Assembly (NCBI GenBank): GCA_963667315.1
Contig: OY763325.1
Location: forward strand, 1,736,001-1,800,000
Direction of reading: 5' to 3'
DNA length: 64,000 nt
Source of the DNA: DAINPP01 sp963667315
GTDB lineage: Bacteria; Thermotogota; Thermotogae; MWEM01
This document shows, piece by piece, positions 25,083 through 33,703 of the stretch (positions are counted from its first letter, which is position 1; the number at the start of each line of letters is the position of its first letter). Both the position numbers and the translations under genes were made by a program. Below the pieces are notes generated by a model. The model worked only from the letters and a program-made list of their open reading frames with translations. It had not been told where the DNA came from and searched no databases.

Positions 25083-26505
25083 CAAATTCACACCTTGTCT
25101 TGTTTAGTCTGTTGATGGTTCTTGCCTTTCCCAATACGGCAATCGTTTCAAAGAGTCCGGGAGTGATCAGTCTGCCTGTCAGAGCACCTCTAAGAGTCTG
25201 AAACACCCTTTTGTTCCCCGCTCCGGTTATCTCAGGCAACTTTCTTATCGTCTCTTCAACTTTTTCATCATTGAACGCTTCCTCACCCAGCTGTTCAAAT
25301 AATCTGAGGGCTTCGGATATTATAACATCTGTCGTATCTTTTGACAAAAACTTCTTGACGAGTCCTTCATCATATCCTTCTATACCGAATAAAAAAGGCT
25401 CCACGAATTCGTTTAATTGTTTAAACGTATTGATCTTTTCACGACATATTCTGACGACATGCTTCAAATACGCCTGATCCGATGACTCTACAGCATCCAG
25501 CATATTGGCATAATAATCATCGTCAGCTTTCATATACTGAAGCCAGTCTTTCCATTCCTCTATTATCATTCCAACCGGTTTTAATCTGAGATGTTTGCCG
25601 TTTACCCATTCCAGTTTTTTATAATCAAAGATAACGGATTTTTTAGTGATATTTGAAATATCAAACGCCTTTACCTTTTCAAAGGGATCGAAGATATCTT
25701 CTTCAACCGTCCATCCGAGCAATGCCAGATAGTTCATCAAGCCGTCCCGCATATATCCTTCTTTTCTGAAAAAGTCGACAGATGTGCCACCATGCCTCTT
25801 ACTGAGCGGACTTCTATCCTCACCGAGAATGAGGGGAATATGCATGAATTCCGGAACTTCCCAGCCAAGTGCCTCATAGATCATAACCTGTTTCGGTGTA
25901 TTGGTAATATGATCCTCTCCTCTGAAAACATGTGAGATCTGCATCTCATGATCATCGACCACGACCACAAAATTATAGAGGGGTTTCCCATCCGATTTGA
26001 TGATGATGAAATCATCGTAATGTTCGTTTTCAAACACCATCTCACCTTTTAAAAGATCGTGAAATTTTGTTTTACCATCAGGCACTTTAAGCTTTACGGT
26101 TACAGAACACCCCTTATCAACCGCCTCTGCCGGATAGTCAAAGGACTGTCCAATCTCTTTTTTCGAATCTTCGGCATCATAAATGGCATAATACGCCGCC
26201 TTTTTTGCCAACAATGCCTTTAAGTGGGGGGTGTACACGCCCTTTTCAAACCTTTCCATCTGACGATACGGCTCGTAAGCACCGCCTTTTAAAGGGCCTT
26301 CATCCCATTCAAGTCCACACCATGACATGGCCCTATAAATCTGTTCCTCATACTCACCTGTTGAACGTTTTGTATCCGTATCCTCAACCCTGAGAACAAA
26401 ACTGCCTCCCTGACTTTTTGAAAAAAGCCAGTTAAACAATGCCGTCCTGACACCCCCGACGTGAAGATGCCCCGTGGGACTTGGTGCAAATCTTACTCTT
26501 ATCAT
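25066..26505 (-). CDS. gltX: Glutamate-tRNA ligase
   Basis: This class I aminoacyl-tRNA synthetase (479 residues) charges tRNA-Glu. The ATP site HIGH-type motif is APSPTGHLHVGG and the KMSKS-type motif is SPLSKRHGGTS. RVEDTDTKRS and FRGEDHITNTPKQ are also typical of GluRS. A nondiscriminating or tRNA-Gln-charging role is possible, as some bacteria have two copies, but only one is in the window. GAGGGAGTTAAAATG marks the start. It precedes trmB with an overlap and follows folK by 12 bp, so it lies in the same minus-strand transcript. Confidence 0.96.
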   Translation of the reverse strand: MIRVRFAPSPTGHLHVGGVRTALFNWLFSKSQGGSFVLRVEDTDTKRSTGEYEEQIYRAMSWCGLEWDEGPLKGGAYEPYRQMERFEKGVYTPHLKALLAKKAAYYAIYDAEDSKKEIGQSFDYPAEAVDKGCSVTVKLKVPDGKTKFHDLLKGEMVFENEHYDDFIIIKSDGKPLYNFVVVVDDHEMQISHVFRGEDHITNTPKQVMIYEALGWEVPEFMHIPLILGEDRSPLSKRHGGTSVDFFRKEGYMRDGLMNYLALLGWTVEEDIFDPFEKVKAFDISNITKKSVIFDYKKLEWVNGKHLRLKPVGMIIEEWKDWLQYMKADDDYYANMLDAVESSDQAYLKHVVRICREKINTFKQLNEFVEPFLFGIEGYDEGLVKKFLSKDTTDVIISEALRLFEQLGEEAFNDEKVEETIRKLPEITGAGNKRVFQTLRGALTGRLITPGLFETIAVLGKARTINRLNKTRCEFDAASK

Positions 26506-26517
26506 TTTAACTCCCTC

Positions 26518-27042
26518 TTACAATTCGCCGATCTTCTCAATAGCCGGCGTGCTGTTTTTTTCATTATTTGTCTGATTCAACTCCGTATACAGCTGGGCAA
26601 TCGTCTTTTCGGTGACGGGATCCACCATCATCCTGCCGATTTCTGTCATCGGTTTGAGTACAAACTCCCTGTTTCTGAAATCGGGATGCGGTATTTTCAG
26701 ATCATCTTCATCAACGATATATTCCCCATACATGATGATATCCAGATCGATAATCCGCGGTCCCCATCTTTCCGTTTTGGTTCTTCCCATGTCGACTTCG
26801 ATCGTTTTCAGGACGTTCAGCAGGGCATGCGGTTTAAAGGGTGTCAGTATACCAACCACCGCATTATAAAAATCATCCTGTTCAACTTCTCCATATGGTT
26901 CGGTCTTATATATATTGGATTTTAAAACGACTTTGTTGTTTTTCGATTCGAGTTTCTCAACCGCTGTTTTCAGATTTTTCTCCCTGTCACCAACGTTTGA
27001 GCCAATCGCGACAAACGCTGCAAATCTTACCGGTTCCTGCAT
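26518..27042 (-). CDS. folK: 2-amino-4-hydroxy-6-hydroxymethyldihydropteridine diphosphokinase
   Basis: This folate-biosynthesis enzyme transfers pyrophosphate from ATP to 6-hydroxymethyl-dihydropterin. Signatures are AFVAIGSNVGDREKNL, the substrate loop KTEPYG and RWGPRIIDLDIIMYG, with the two metal-binding Asp residues and IPHPDF. At 174 residues it is the normal size, with a short non-conserved tail. GGAGGCGTTGGTATCATG marks the start. No other fol gene is adjacent; the neighbours are an S4 protein and gltX. Confidence 0.95.
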   Translation of the reverse strand: MQEPVRFAAFVAIGSNVGDREKNLKTAVEKLESKNNKVVLKSNIYKTEPYGEVEQDDFYNAVVGILTPFKPHALLNVLKTIEVDMGRTKTERWGPRIIDLDIIMYGEYIVDEDDLKIPHPDFRNREFVLKPMTEIGRMMVDPVTEKTIAQLYTELNQTNNEKNSTPAIEKIGEL

Positions 27043-27061
27043 GATACCAACGCCTCCGATT

Positions 27062-27307
27062 CTATAAACTATTTGTGAGTTTTATCTCGCTGACAACCTC
27101 AAATTCAGGGTATTTAGAGCAGTCAATCGCCCTCACTTTCAGAACCCTGTTTCCAAATGCGATCTCTATTTCATCGCCAACATTCAGATCATACCCAGGC
27201 TTCAGGGGTCTTCCAGCCTTTTTGATCCTGCCGCTTTTCGCCATTTCCGCGGCAATCGTTCTGCGTTTGATGATTCGTGTTTTTTTTAAGAATAAATCAA
27301 GTCTCAT
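27062..27307 (-). CDS. S4-domain RNA-binding protein, RqcP/Hsp15-like
   Basis: This 81-residue protein consists of a single S4 domain (MRLDLFLKKTRIIKRRTIAA, then SGRIKKAGRPLKPGYDLNVGDEIEIAF). The family includes RqcP, which acts with RqcH in ribosome-associated quality control by C-terminal tailing, and Hsp15, which rescues split 50S subunits. The short size and gene context favour the RqcP/YlmH-like group, but the two cannot be separated here. It lies 19 bp upstream of folK. Confidence 0.85.
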   Translation of the reverse strand: MRLDLFLKKTRIIKRRTIAAEMAKSGRIKKAGRPLKPGYDLNVGDEIEIAFGNRVLKVRAIDCSKYPEFEVVSEIKLTNSL

Positions 27308-27391
27308 TCGTTTCCACCACCATTTTATGGTTATTGATATTTTCTAATCAAACGAAACCCTCAATGCGTTCCGTCTCTATCTCTTTTTACC

Positions 27392-28495
27392 CTAAAAGAT
27401 CACAAGATCCGGTCGTCTCAATATCATACCATCAATCTCAAAAGTGAGAGCCGGCCATTTGCTGTTCTCCGGATACGAAACGATTTCATTTGTATCGGCA
27501 TGAAGGATTGCGGTATCTTCGGATTTTGTCCCCGTGATCGTCGGATTCCATGCGATGCAGTTTCCCTCCTGCATGGTATATTTCAATGAAGGATTACAGA
27601 CGAGTTCACGTGATTTATAGCCGGCAAGCCCACCCTGATGATGTTTTTGCCATTCACCTTCAAATCCTTCAGCTGCATAAGCTGATTCTATGACTTTAAA
27701 CATCTGACTCATAACAACACCGGGACGTGAAGCGGCTATCAATTTCGCATCCACCCGACAATTTTTAAGATGCTGCTCAACCAGTTCATCATTCTTCTCG
27801 AATAAAACGGATCTCGATGATGAGATAACGAGTCCCTTATGTCTGATACAGAAACTGACGAAGCAACTTTTTCCGAGCTTGACATTTCTCGGAAGGTTGT
27901 GGCGATAGGTCCGGGCACTTTCCGTTCCGAAAACAAGTACCAGAATCGGTTCATAGTTTCTTTTCAGAAATTCGTTGAAGAAAAGACCCTGAACTTCAAT
28001 CTCCGTCATTTCTGGGTTTAGAAGCGGCATATCACTGGAGAAAATGTCATCGATAACCTGTCCCAATTCCCTGAGATAATCAAATTCATATGAACTGAGC
28101 CTGTAGCGTTGTGCGCTGATATCCGCTGAAATATTTCTCGTCTTAAACCTTCCCGTGTCCGAAACGAGTGTTCTGAGATTGACCAGGCTATTCACCTTTT
28201 CGTACTCAGATTCCCACCAGTTAAACTCAACTTTTGTGAAAAGCTGATGTATCTCTACCGGTATCTCTTCCTCAAAAAGCCTCTTCATCTCAATGTTATT
28301 CGTTATGAAATAAACCTTCTCTTCGGTTATGAGGATGCTTGAAACACCTTCCGTCGTGTTAAAGGTAATATGGTTACGAGCTCCAAAAGTCAGATAAGCG
28401 ATATTTTCAGCTCGTGACAACAGCATCCCGTCATTTTCAGATCTTCTGATCACTTCTCTGAGTTTTGCAATTCTTTCCCCTATGATTTTTATCAT
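27392..28495 (-). CDS. M24-type 'pita-bread' protein with lost metal ligands
   Basis: This 367-residue protein has an N-terminal creatinase-like domain and a C-terminal M24 (aminopeptidase P) fold. The usual DxG...D metal-ligand strands (...IDxGxxxxGYxSDxTRT...) are replaced by CFVSFCIRHKGLVISSSRS, and the HxxG loop reads KHHQGGLAGYKSRE. At least two of the five metal ligands are therefore absent, and classical dinuclear peptidase activity is unlikely. I recall a subfamily with the same HHQGG signature, function unclear to me. The frame opens at GTG 28504 inside the ribosome binding site GAGGTG; ATG 28495 is preferred. It follows metK across a terminator. Confidence 0.8.
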   Translation of the reverse strand: MIKIIGERIAKLREVIRRSENDGMLLSRAENIAYLTFGARNHITFNTTEGVSSILITEEKVYFITNNIEMKRLFEEEIPVEIHQLFTKVEFNWWESEYEKVNSLVNLRTLVSDTGRFKTRNISADISAQRYRLSSYEFDYLRELGQVIDDIFSSDMPLLNPEMTEIEVQGLFFNEFLKRNYEPILVLVFGTESARTYRHNLPRNVKLGKSCFVSFCIRHKGLVISSSRSVLFEKNDELVEQHLKNCRVDAKLIAASRPGVVMSQMFKVIESAYAAEGFEGEWQKHHQGGLAGYKSRELVCNPSLKYTMQEGNCIAWNPTITGTKSEDTAILHADTNEIVSYPENSKWPALTFEIDGMILRRPDLVIF

Positions 28496-28514
28496 GTCAT
28501 TCACCTCAAAATTG

Positions 28515-28544
28515 AAAAAAGCGTGGTTATTAAACCACGCTTAA
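28515..28544 (-). terminator. Rho-independent terminator after metK
   Basis: AAGCGTGGTT (28521-28530) and AACCACGCTT (28535-28544) form a perfect 10-bp stem with a 4-nt loop. The minus strand continues with TTTTTTC. Confidence 0.9.
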
Positions 28545-28558
28545 TGAATATGCTTTAT

Positions 28559-29752
28559 TTATACGCCTGCGTTCTTTCTTAATTCATCTACCATGTCGAG
28601 TTTTTCCCATGGGAACTCAACGTCTGTTCTTCCGAAATGACCATATGCAGCTGAATTCCTGTAGATCGGTTTCTTAAGATCAAGCTGTTGGATAATGGCA
28701 CCCGGTCTGAAATCAAATGTTTCATTGATAACATCAAGGAGTTTGTTTTCATCAATTTTGGCCGTTCCGTATGTATCGATCATCACAGAAACAGGGTTTG
28801 CCTTACCAATGGCGTAAGCCAGCTGAATCATGAGTTTGTCGGCAAGTCCGGCTGCTACAACGTTCTTGGCAACGTATCGTGCCATATAATGAGCGGATCT
28901 GTCTACCTTTGTCGGATCCTTTCCGCTGAATGCACCGCCACCGTGGGGAATCCATCCGCCGTAGGTGTCAACGATGATCTTTCTTCCCGTCAGTCCCGTA
29001 TCCCCCTGTGGTCCTCCGATAACAAATCTACCGGTCGGGTTCACAAGAATCTTCATCTCTTCATCTCTGAGTTCAGCAGGGATGATCGGATCGATAACGA
29101 GTTCCGTTACAGCTTTTCTGACTTCTTCATACGGCACATCTTCATGCTGTGTTGAGATGAGAACCGTATCCACTCTGAAAGGCCTTCCCTGTTCATCGTA
29201 TTCAACCGTAACCTGTGATTTCCCATCAGGTCTGAGGATGCTTGTCATACCGTCTTTTCTGACTTTTGCCAATCTCTTTGCCAGTCTGTGTGCCAAAACG
29301 ATAGGAAGCGGCATATATTCAGGTGTTTCATTTGTCGCATAGCCAAACATCATTCCCTGGTCACCGGCACCGAATTTGTTGAGCTCGTCTTCTACTGTTT
29401 CTTCGCCATCTTTGAGTTCAATCGCCTTGTCAACTCCCATTGCGATGTCAGGTGACTGTTCGTCAATCGTGGAAAGAACAGCACAGGTATCCCCGTCAAA
29501 CCCAAATTTTGCCCTTGTATAACCGATTTCTCTGATCGTTTCTCTGACTATTTTCGGAAAATCTATGTAAGCCTTCGTTGTAATTTCTCCTGATACGATT
29601 GCCATACCTGTTGTAACAAGTGTTTCAACGGCAACCCTGCTGTCAGGATCCTGTTCAATCAATGCATCGAGAATCGCATCGGAAATCTGATCCGCTACTT
29701 TATCCGGGTGACCCTCTGTTACACTTTCACTGCTAAATAATCTTCTTGCCAT
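28559..29752 (-). CDS. metK: S-adenosylmethionine synthetase
   Basis: This enzyme forms S-adenosylmethionine from methionine and ATP. At 397 residues it is full length. Motifs are SSESVTEGHPDKVADQISDA, GAGDQGMMFGYATNE (methionine binding) and GGAFSGKDPTKVDRSAHYMA (P-loop and metal). AAGGAGGCTTAGAAAATG gives the start. It is followed by a strong terminator and preceded by the small Cys protein gene only 3 bp away, so it is the last gene of the rpsB-side transcript. No upstream SAM riboswitch is seen, consistent with its lying inside an operon. Confidence 0.97.
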   Translation of the reverse strand: MARRLFSSESVTEGHPDKVADQISDAILDALIEQDPDSRVAVETLVTTGMAIVSGEITTKAYIDFPKIVRETIREIGYTRAKFGFDGDTCAVLSTIDEQSPDIAMGVDKAIELKDGEETVEDELNKFGAGDQGMMFGYATNETPEYMPLPIVLAHRLAKRLAKVRKDGMTSILRPDGKSQVTVEYDEQGRPFRVDTVLISTQHEDVPYEEVRKAVTELVIDPIIPAELRDEEMKILVNPTGRFVIGGPQGDTGLTGRKIIVDTYGGWIPHGGGAFSGKDPTKVDRSAHYMARYVAKNVVAAGLADKLMIQLAYAIGKANPVSVMIDTYGTAKIDENKLLDVINETFDFRPGAIIQQLDLKKPIYRNSAAYGHFGRTDVEFPWEKLDMVDELRKNAGV

Positions 29753-29755
29753 TTT

Positions 29756-30085
29756 CTAAGCCTCCTTATTTGCTTTTTTGTCTTCGTATTCTTTTTTCGT
29801 TAAAAGTTTTCCACCGGTCACCGCATGTTCAAGCTCCGACAGATTCCCTTTTAAATCAAAATGAACGTTAATTTTATTCTGACATCTTGCACCGATGAGC
29901 TCTTTCTGAATCTCATATTCTCCCGCCGTTTTACCATATGTTCTAAACAGTTCAGAATGCTTTCTGACGATTACTTTAAACAGTTCATGACATTTCTCAC
30001 ATTCAACATAAAATGTCAGGAGATTTCCATCGTTGTAGATGTATCGCTCTTTCTTCTCTTTCTTCAGGAAGTCAAACAGACCCAT
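29756..30085 (-). CDS. Small conserved-looking protein with CxxC
   Basis: This 109-residue soluble protein begins MGLFDFLKKEKKER. It contains VECEKCHELFKVIVRK and a later ARCQNKINVHFDL, so three cysteines could form a small metal site. I do not recognise a named family. It lies 4 bp downstream of the degenerate M23 gene and 3 bp upstream of metK, with AGAAGGTGAAAAAATG before the start, so it is clearly part of that operon. Confidence 0.7.
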   Translation of the reverse strand: MGLFDFLKKEKKERYIYNDGNLLTFYVECEKCHELFKVIVRKHSELFRTYGKTAGEYEIQKELIGARCQNKINVHFDLKGNLSELEHAVTGGKLLTKKEYEDKKANKEA

Positions 30086-30089
30086 TTTT

Positions 30090-31067
30090 TCACCTTCTTT
30101 TCAACCAGAATACGGTACTTTCAAGATTCCCAAAAACATCCGTTACCGTTATTTCGACTTTAATTTTATCATTAAAGACGTCCATATTTCTAATTTCGTT
30201 CATTACAATTGGTTTACTCATCCAGGGGGTTGTTAGTCTGTACCAAAATGTCTGATGATTTGTCCCCTCTCCATATATTCTCATCGCCGTGTCACTTTGT
30301 CCCAGTGCTATCTGATCCATCTCGATCATCAATACCGTTTTGTCGTCAAATGTCACTTCCATCTTCTGAATGGCAAATTTAAATTCTTCCAGCTCCGAAT
30401 AATTATCAATCAGTATATCGACGGAAGGCTTTTTACCCGTATACGGATATTGTATCCCGGGTTGATAATTATATTCCTCCATGTTTACACGAATCTTTCT
30501 GAATTTTATCTGATAATTCCGATCCTTCAAATCGATGGCGATCACGTTCATCGGATTCAGAGTGATATCATCCTCAAGATCAACAACTTCGACATGACTG
30601 TACGGGATCCCGCTTCTTCCGGAAACACCGGAGTAACCGATGATGTCTCCCTGTTCTACTTTAAATTCATACGGTTCAAACGCCAGTTCAAGAACGCCGC
30701 TGCTGAACTCTATATTTACCGCATCGAATATCTTCATAAACTCACCCTTGAGCTTAAAAAGATTGGTATATCTGCTCTGTATGCCTTCCCCATGATTGAT
30801 AAATATTCCGGTACCGTATACGGGATCATTTCGGATAACTTTTTCAATATAGCCATCAGCCATACATCTTATCCCAACGCCAACCTTCTCACCAGTCGAA
30901 ATACCCAATCCAAGCGAATATTCAAGCGATGTTAAATCACTTGTCATCCTCGCACTGCCATAGACCGAAACCAATTTTACACCTTCTTCAACCGGATTGA
31001 TAAAACCGGAAAAGGCATTTGAAAAGCTCAACATTAAAATAAATAAACACAGAACCAAACGACGCAT
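30090..31067 (-). CDS. Exported protein with a degenerate M23 (LytM) domain
   Basis: After a signal peptide (to about FSNAFSG), residues ~25-175 follow the M23 peptidase fold: ADGYIEKVIRNDPVYGTG, IFINHGEGIQSRYTNL, VEQGDIIGYSGVSGRSG and SHVEVV. The zinc ligands are altered. The first HxxxD is replaced by EYSLGLGI and the HxH by SHVEV. It is therefore probably an inactive, EnvC-like regulator or scaffold rather than a peptidoglycan hydrolase. The C-terminal ~150 residues are a separate beta domain without a known match. The frame allows TTG 31070; ATG 31067 is preferred. It lies between rpsB and the small Cys protein gene. Confidence 0.72.
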   Translation of the reverse strand: MRRLVLCLFILMLSFSNAFSGFINPVEEGVKLVSVYGSARMTSDLTSLEYSLGLGISTGEKVGVGIRCMADGYIEKVIRNDPVYGTGIFINHGEGIQSRYTNLFKLKGEFMKIFDAVNIEFSSGVLELAFEPYEFKVEQGDIIGYSGVSGRSGIPYSHVEVVDLEDDITLNPMNVIAIDLKDRNYQIKFRKIRVNMEEYNYQPGIQYPYTGKKPSVDILIDNYSELEEFKFAIQKMEVTFDDKTVLMIEMDQIALGQSDTAMRIYGEGTNHQTFWYRLTTPWMSKPIVMNEIRNMDVFNDKIKVEITVTDVFGNLESTVFWLKRR

Positions 31068-31088
31068 CAATCATCACCTATATGACAA

Positions 31089-31110
31089 GAGACGGGAGTT
31101 CTCCCGTCTC
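31089..31110 (-). terminator. GC-rich hairpin between rpsB and the M23-like gene
   Basis: GAGACGGGAG and CTCCCGTCTC form a nearly perfect inverted repeat with almost no loop. The T tract on the minus strand is weak, so partial termination or mRNA protection is likely. Confidence 0.6.
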
Positions 31111-31137
31111 GTCAAATTACAATATTTATATCAGTCC

Positions 31138-31156
31138 CTGAGAGTCGACCTCTCAG
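31138..31156 (-). terminator. Second short hairpin after rpsB
   Basis: CTGAGAG (31138-31144) and CTCTCAG (31150-31156) with a 5-nt loop. Together with the hairpin at 31089 it forms a double structure behind rpsB. Confidence 0.45.
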
Positions 31157-31182
31157 ACATCCTTATTCTCTGCAATTCTTAA

Positions 31183-31956
31183 TTATTTGCCTGCTTTTTC
31201 TTCTTCTGCTGCTTCTGCAACTTCTTCAGTTGCTTCTGACTGTGCAGCTGCTGCCTTTTCTGCTTCTTTCACATAGCCTTCTCTACCTTCTATGTAAGCA
31301 TCGGCAATCTTGGATGTCATAAGTCTGATAGCTCTTATTGCATCATCGTTACCAGGAATGATGTAATCGATAACATCAGGATCACAATTTGTATCAACTG
31401 TAGCGATTATAGGAATCTTAAGATGGTTTGCTTCTGCAACCGCAATTTCTTCCTTCTTAGGATCTACAATCCAGATTAAATCAGGAACATCTTTCATTTC
31501 CTTTACACCGCCAAGGTTCTTGCGCAATTTTTCCAATTTATGTCTGTAAACTGACTGCTGAGCCTTTGGCATTGCATCAAATTCTCCGTTTGCTTCCATT
31601 TCTTCAAGTTCGATAAGCCTTTTGATTCTGAGCTTGATCGTCTTGAAGTTTGTCATCATCCCACCGAGCCATCTGTTATTAACGTAGAATGCGCCACATC
31701 TCTTGGCTTCTTCCTCGATAGCCTTTCTTGCCTGTCTCTTCGTTCCAACGAAAAGAATCGTAGCACCTTTGCCCGCTTCTTCTTTAACGAATTCGTAAGC
31801 CACTTCAACCATCTTTAATGTCTTCTGAAGATCAAGGATATGAACACCCTTTCTTGCCGTATAGATGTACTCCGACATCTTCGGATCCCATCTCATAGTC
31901 CTGTGTCCGAAATGTACACCTGACTCCAGCAACTGTTTCATTGATATTACTGCCAT
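31183..31956 (-). CDS. rpsB: 30S ribosomal protein S2
   Basis: This 257-residue S2 protein has the typical start MKQLLESGVHFGHRTMRW and the block VNNRWLGGMMTNFKTI, plus IATVDTNCDPD and IPGNDDAIRAIRL. The C-terminal tail is acidic and Ala-rich (EATEEVAEAAEEEKAGK), as in several anaerobes. GGAGGTGCTTTATG marks the start. tsf, its usual partner, is not downstream; exported-protein and metK genes follow instead. A perfect promoter and a ~155-nt leader precede it. Confidence 0.97.
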   Translation of the reverse strand: MAVISMKQLLESGVHFGHRTMRWDPKMSEYIYTARKGVHILDLQKTLKMVEVAYEFVKEEAGKGATILFVGTKRQARKAIEEEAKRCGAFYVNNRWLGGMMTNFKTIKLRIKRLIELEEMEANGEFDAMPKAQQSVYRHKLEKLRKNLGGVKEMKDVPDLIWIVDPKKEEIAVAEANHLKIPIIATVDTNCDPDVIDYIIPGNDDAIRAIRLMTSKIADAYIEGREGYVKEAEKAAAAQSEATEEVAEAAEEEKAGK

Positions 31957-32110
31957 AAAGCACCTCCGTATTTTTGGTTAATCCGCCACCCACCTTCACC
32001 CTCCTTACTCCCACCGGGAGCACCAAGAAGGGAAACGAACCTCATTTAAGGGGTCTCGAACGACTTTCAGACAAGCCAAAACTCATCCGAATGGATGTGA
32101 GAATTTTATC
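31957..32110 (-). promoter_or_regulatory. Long 5' leader of rpsB, possible S2 autoregulatory region
   Basis: From the expected transcription start (~32110) to rpsB lie about 155 nt without a gene. The leader contains a short CTCCCGGTGGGAG hairpin (near 32013-32025) and a G-rich segment (GGTGAAGGTGGGTGGCGG) before the ribosome binding site. Ribosomal operons often carry a leader to which the product binds. I cannot match this one to a known S2 motif. Confidence 0.45.
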
Positions 32111-32116
32111 CGGGGT

Positions 32117-32145
32117 ATTATAGCAGAAAGCTCCGTTAATGTCAA
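32117..32145 (-). promoter_or_regulatory. Consensus sigma-70 promoter of rpsB
   Basis: On the minus strand TTGACA (32140-32145), 17 bp, TATAAT (32117-32122), a perfect consensus as expected for a ribosomal gene. Confidence 0.9.
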
Positions 32146-32325
32146 CTGATACCCTTTATATTCTCATTCTTTGTCTTTCTTTTGAATAAAGGGGTTCGAG
32201 GGATTTGTCATATTGCGCGACTCTATTGTATTTTTACAGAATATGTTGGGTGAGATGCCACCAAAGATTCCCCGATATTTGTGTTATAATTTTACTATAT
32301 ATAAAAACACTGCAGAGGTGGTTTT

Positions 32326-33699
32326 TTGATACAGATTTTCTATAATATTGATGCGCTTGCTACAATGGATGAAAAGAGAAATGAGTTTACAAAAGGCTAC
32401 ATCATCGTTGAAGATAGTCTCATCATGGAAGTGGGATCCGGGGATGTTGATTTTTCACGTTTCGATGACTACGCGTCACACGATATGTCGGGAACCTGCT
32501 GTATTCCCGGACTCGTCAACACGCATCATCACCTCTTCCAATCCATGTTCAGAAACGTTAAAGGGGCACAGAATGCCAAACTTTTTGACTGGCTGGTCTT
32601 TCTTTACGAAAGATGGAAGCATATAAAGGACAAGGAAATATACAATGCGGCTCTCGTCGGTATATACGAAATGATGAAAACGGGTGTCACAACCACTTCG
32701 GATATGTTTTATCTGCATCCGAAAGGAACGGAGAAGCTATTCGATACGGAAATTGAAGCGGGAAAGAGAACAGGTGTACGGTTTCACCCCTGCCGCGGCA
32801 GTATGTCTCTCAGCAGGAAAGATGGCGGATTGCCACCGGATTCTGTTGTTCAAACCGAGGATCAGATCATGGCGGACTGTGAACGGGTCGTCAACAAATA
32901 TCATGATGCTTCAAAAGGGTCTATGCTCAGGGTAGCGCTGGCACCCTGCAGTCCCTTTTCCGTCACCGAATCCCTCATGACCGAAACGGTTAAGATGGCG
33001 GAGGCATACGATCTGCTCATCCACACACATCTCGCTGAAACCCGGGACGAAGATGCGTATTGCCTTGAAAAAGTCGGCCTCAAACCGGTTGACTACATGG
33101 AAAAACTGGGATGGCTGAACCCGCGTGCATGGTTTGCCCATTGTGTATGGATGAATGATGATGAGATCAGACGTTTTGCCGAAAATAAAGTCGGTGTATC
33201 GCATTGTCCCGTTTCAAACATGCGATTGGGATCCGGCACGGCACCGATCGTTGAGATGCTCAAATATCACGAAATCCGCGTTTCACTCGCTGTGGATGGC
33301 AGTGCCAGTAACGACACGGGAAACATGATCGGTGAACTCAGAAGTGCTTTGATGCTTCAGCGGGTTTCAAAAGGGGCTGATTGCATCACACCGCGCGAGG
33401 TCCTGGAAATGGGAACACTTGGCGGGGCCAAGGTATTGGGAATGGATGATTATATCGGGTCTCTTGAAAAGGGAAAGTCGGCTGATTTTATATTCTTCAG
33501 AATTGACACCCTGGAGATGGCGGGTGGAATATCCGACCCGATTTCAGCGTTAATATTATGTAATCCCGGTAATGTTTATCTATCCGTCATTAATGGAAAT
33601 ATCCGAATAAAAGAAGGGGAGATTATTGAAGATAATCTCAACGAACTCATCGCGAATCAGAACGCCATGCTCTCGGCGATTCTGAGAAAAGAACTGTAA
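32326..33699 (+). CDS. Amidohydrolase, SsnA / 8-oxoguanine-deaminase-like
   Basis: This 457-residue metal-dependent hydrolase belongs to the TRZ/ATZ-SsnA branch of the amidohydrolase superfamily. Metal ligands and signatures are IPGLVNTHHHLFQSMFR, LIHTHLAETRDEDAYC, WFAHCVWMNDDE, GVSHCPVSNMRLGSG and AVDGSASNDTGNM. The HHHLFQ and HLAETxDE combination is that of 8-oxoguanine or related purine deaminases, so deamination of a purine or other heterocycle is likely. A -10-like TATAAT lies at 32285-32290. The start is a TTG after GAGGTGG. It begins a plus-strand group with a GAF-like protein and a molybdenum hydroxylase subunit, similar in flavour to the E. coli ssnA-xdhD region. Confidence 0.85.
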   Translation: MIQIFYNIDALATMDEKRNEFTKGYIIVEDSLIMEVGSGDVDFSRFDDYASHDMSGTCCIPGLVNTHHHLFQSMFRNVKGAQNAKLFDWLVFLYERWKHIKDKEIYNAALVGIYEMMKTGVTTTSDMFYLHPKGTEKLFDTEIEAGKRTGVRFHPCRGSMSLSRKDGGLPPDSVVQTEDQIMADCERVVNKYHDASKGSMLRVALAPCSPFSVTESLMTETVKMAEAYDLLIHTHLAETRDEDAYCLEKVGLKPVDYMEKLGWLNPRAWFAHCVWMNDDEIRRFAENKVGVSHCPVSNMRLGSGTAPIVEMLKYHEIRVSLAVDGSASNDTGNMIGELRSALMLQRVSKGADCITPREVLEMGTLGGAKVLGMDDYIGSLEKGKSADFIFFRIDTLEMAGGISDPISALILCNPGNVYLSVINGNIRIKEGEIIEDNLNELIANQNAMLSAILRKEL

Positions 33700-33703
33700 A
33701 GGG

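Noticed and set aside
31832..32026. Minus-strand frame running into the rpsB leader
   Set aside because: It overlaps rpsB in another frame and lies across the ribosome binding site; not a plausible gene.
31957..32110. rpsB leader as T-box or known riboswitch
   Set aside because: No T-box TGGN motif or known aptamer core was seen.
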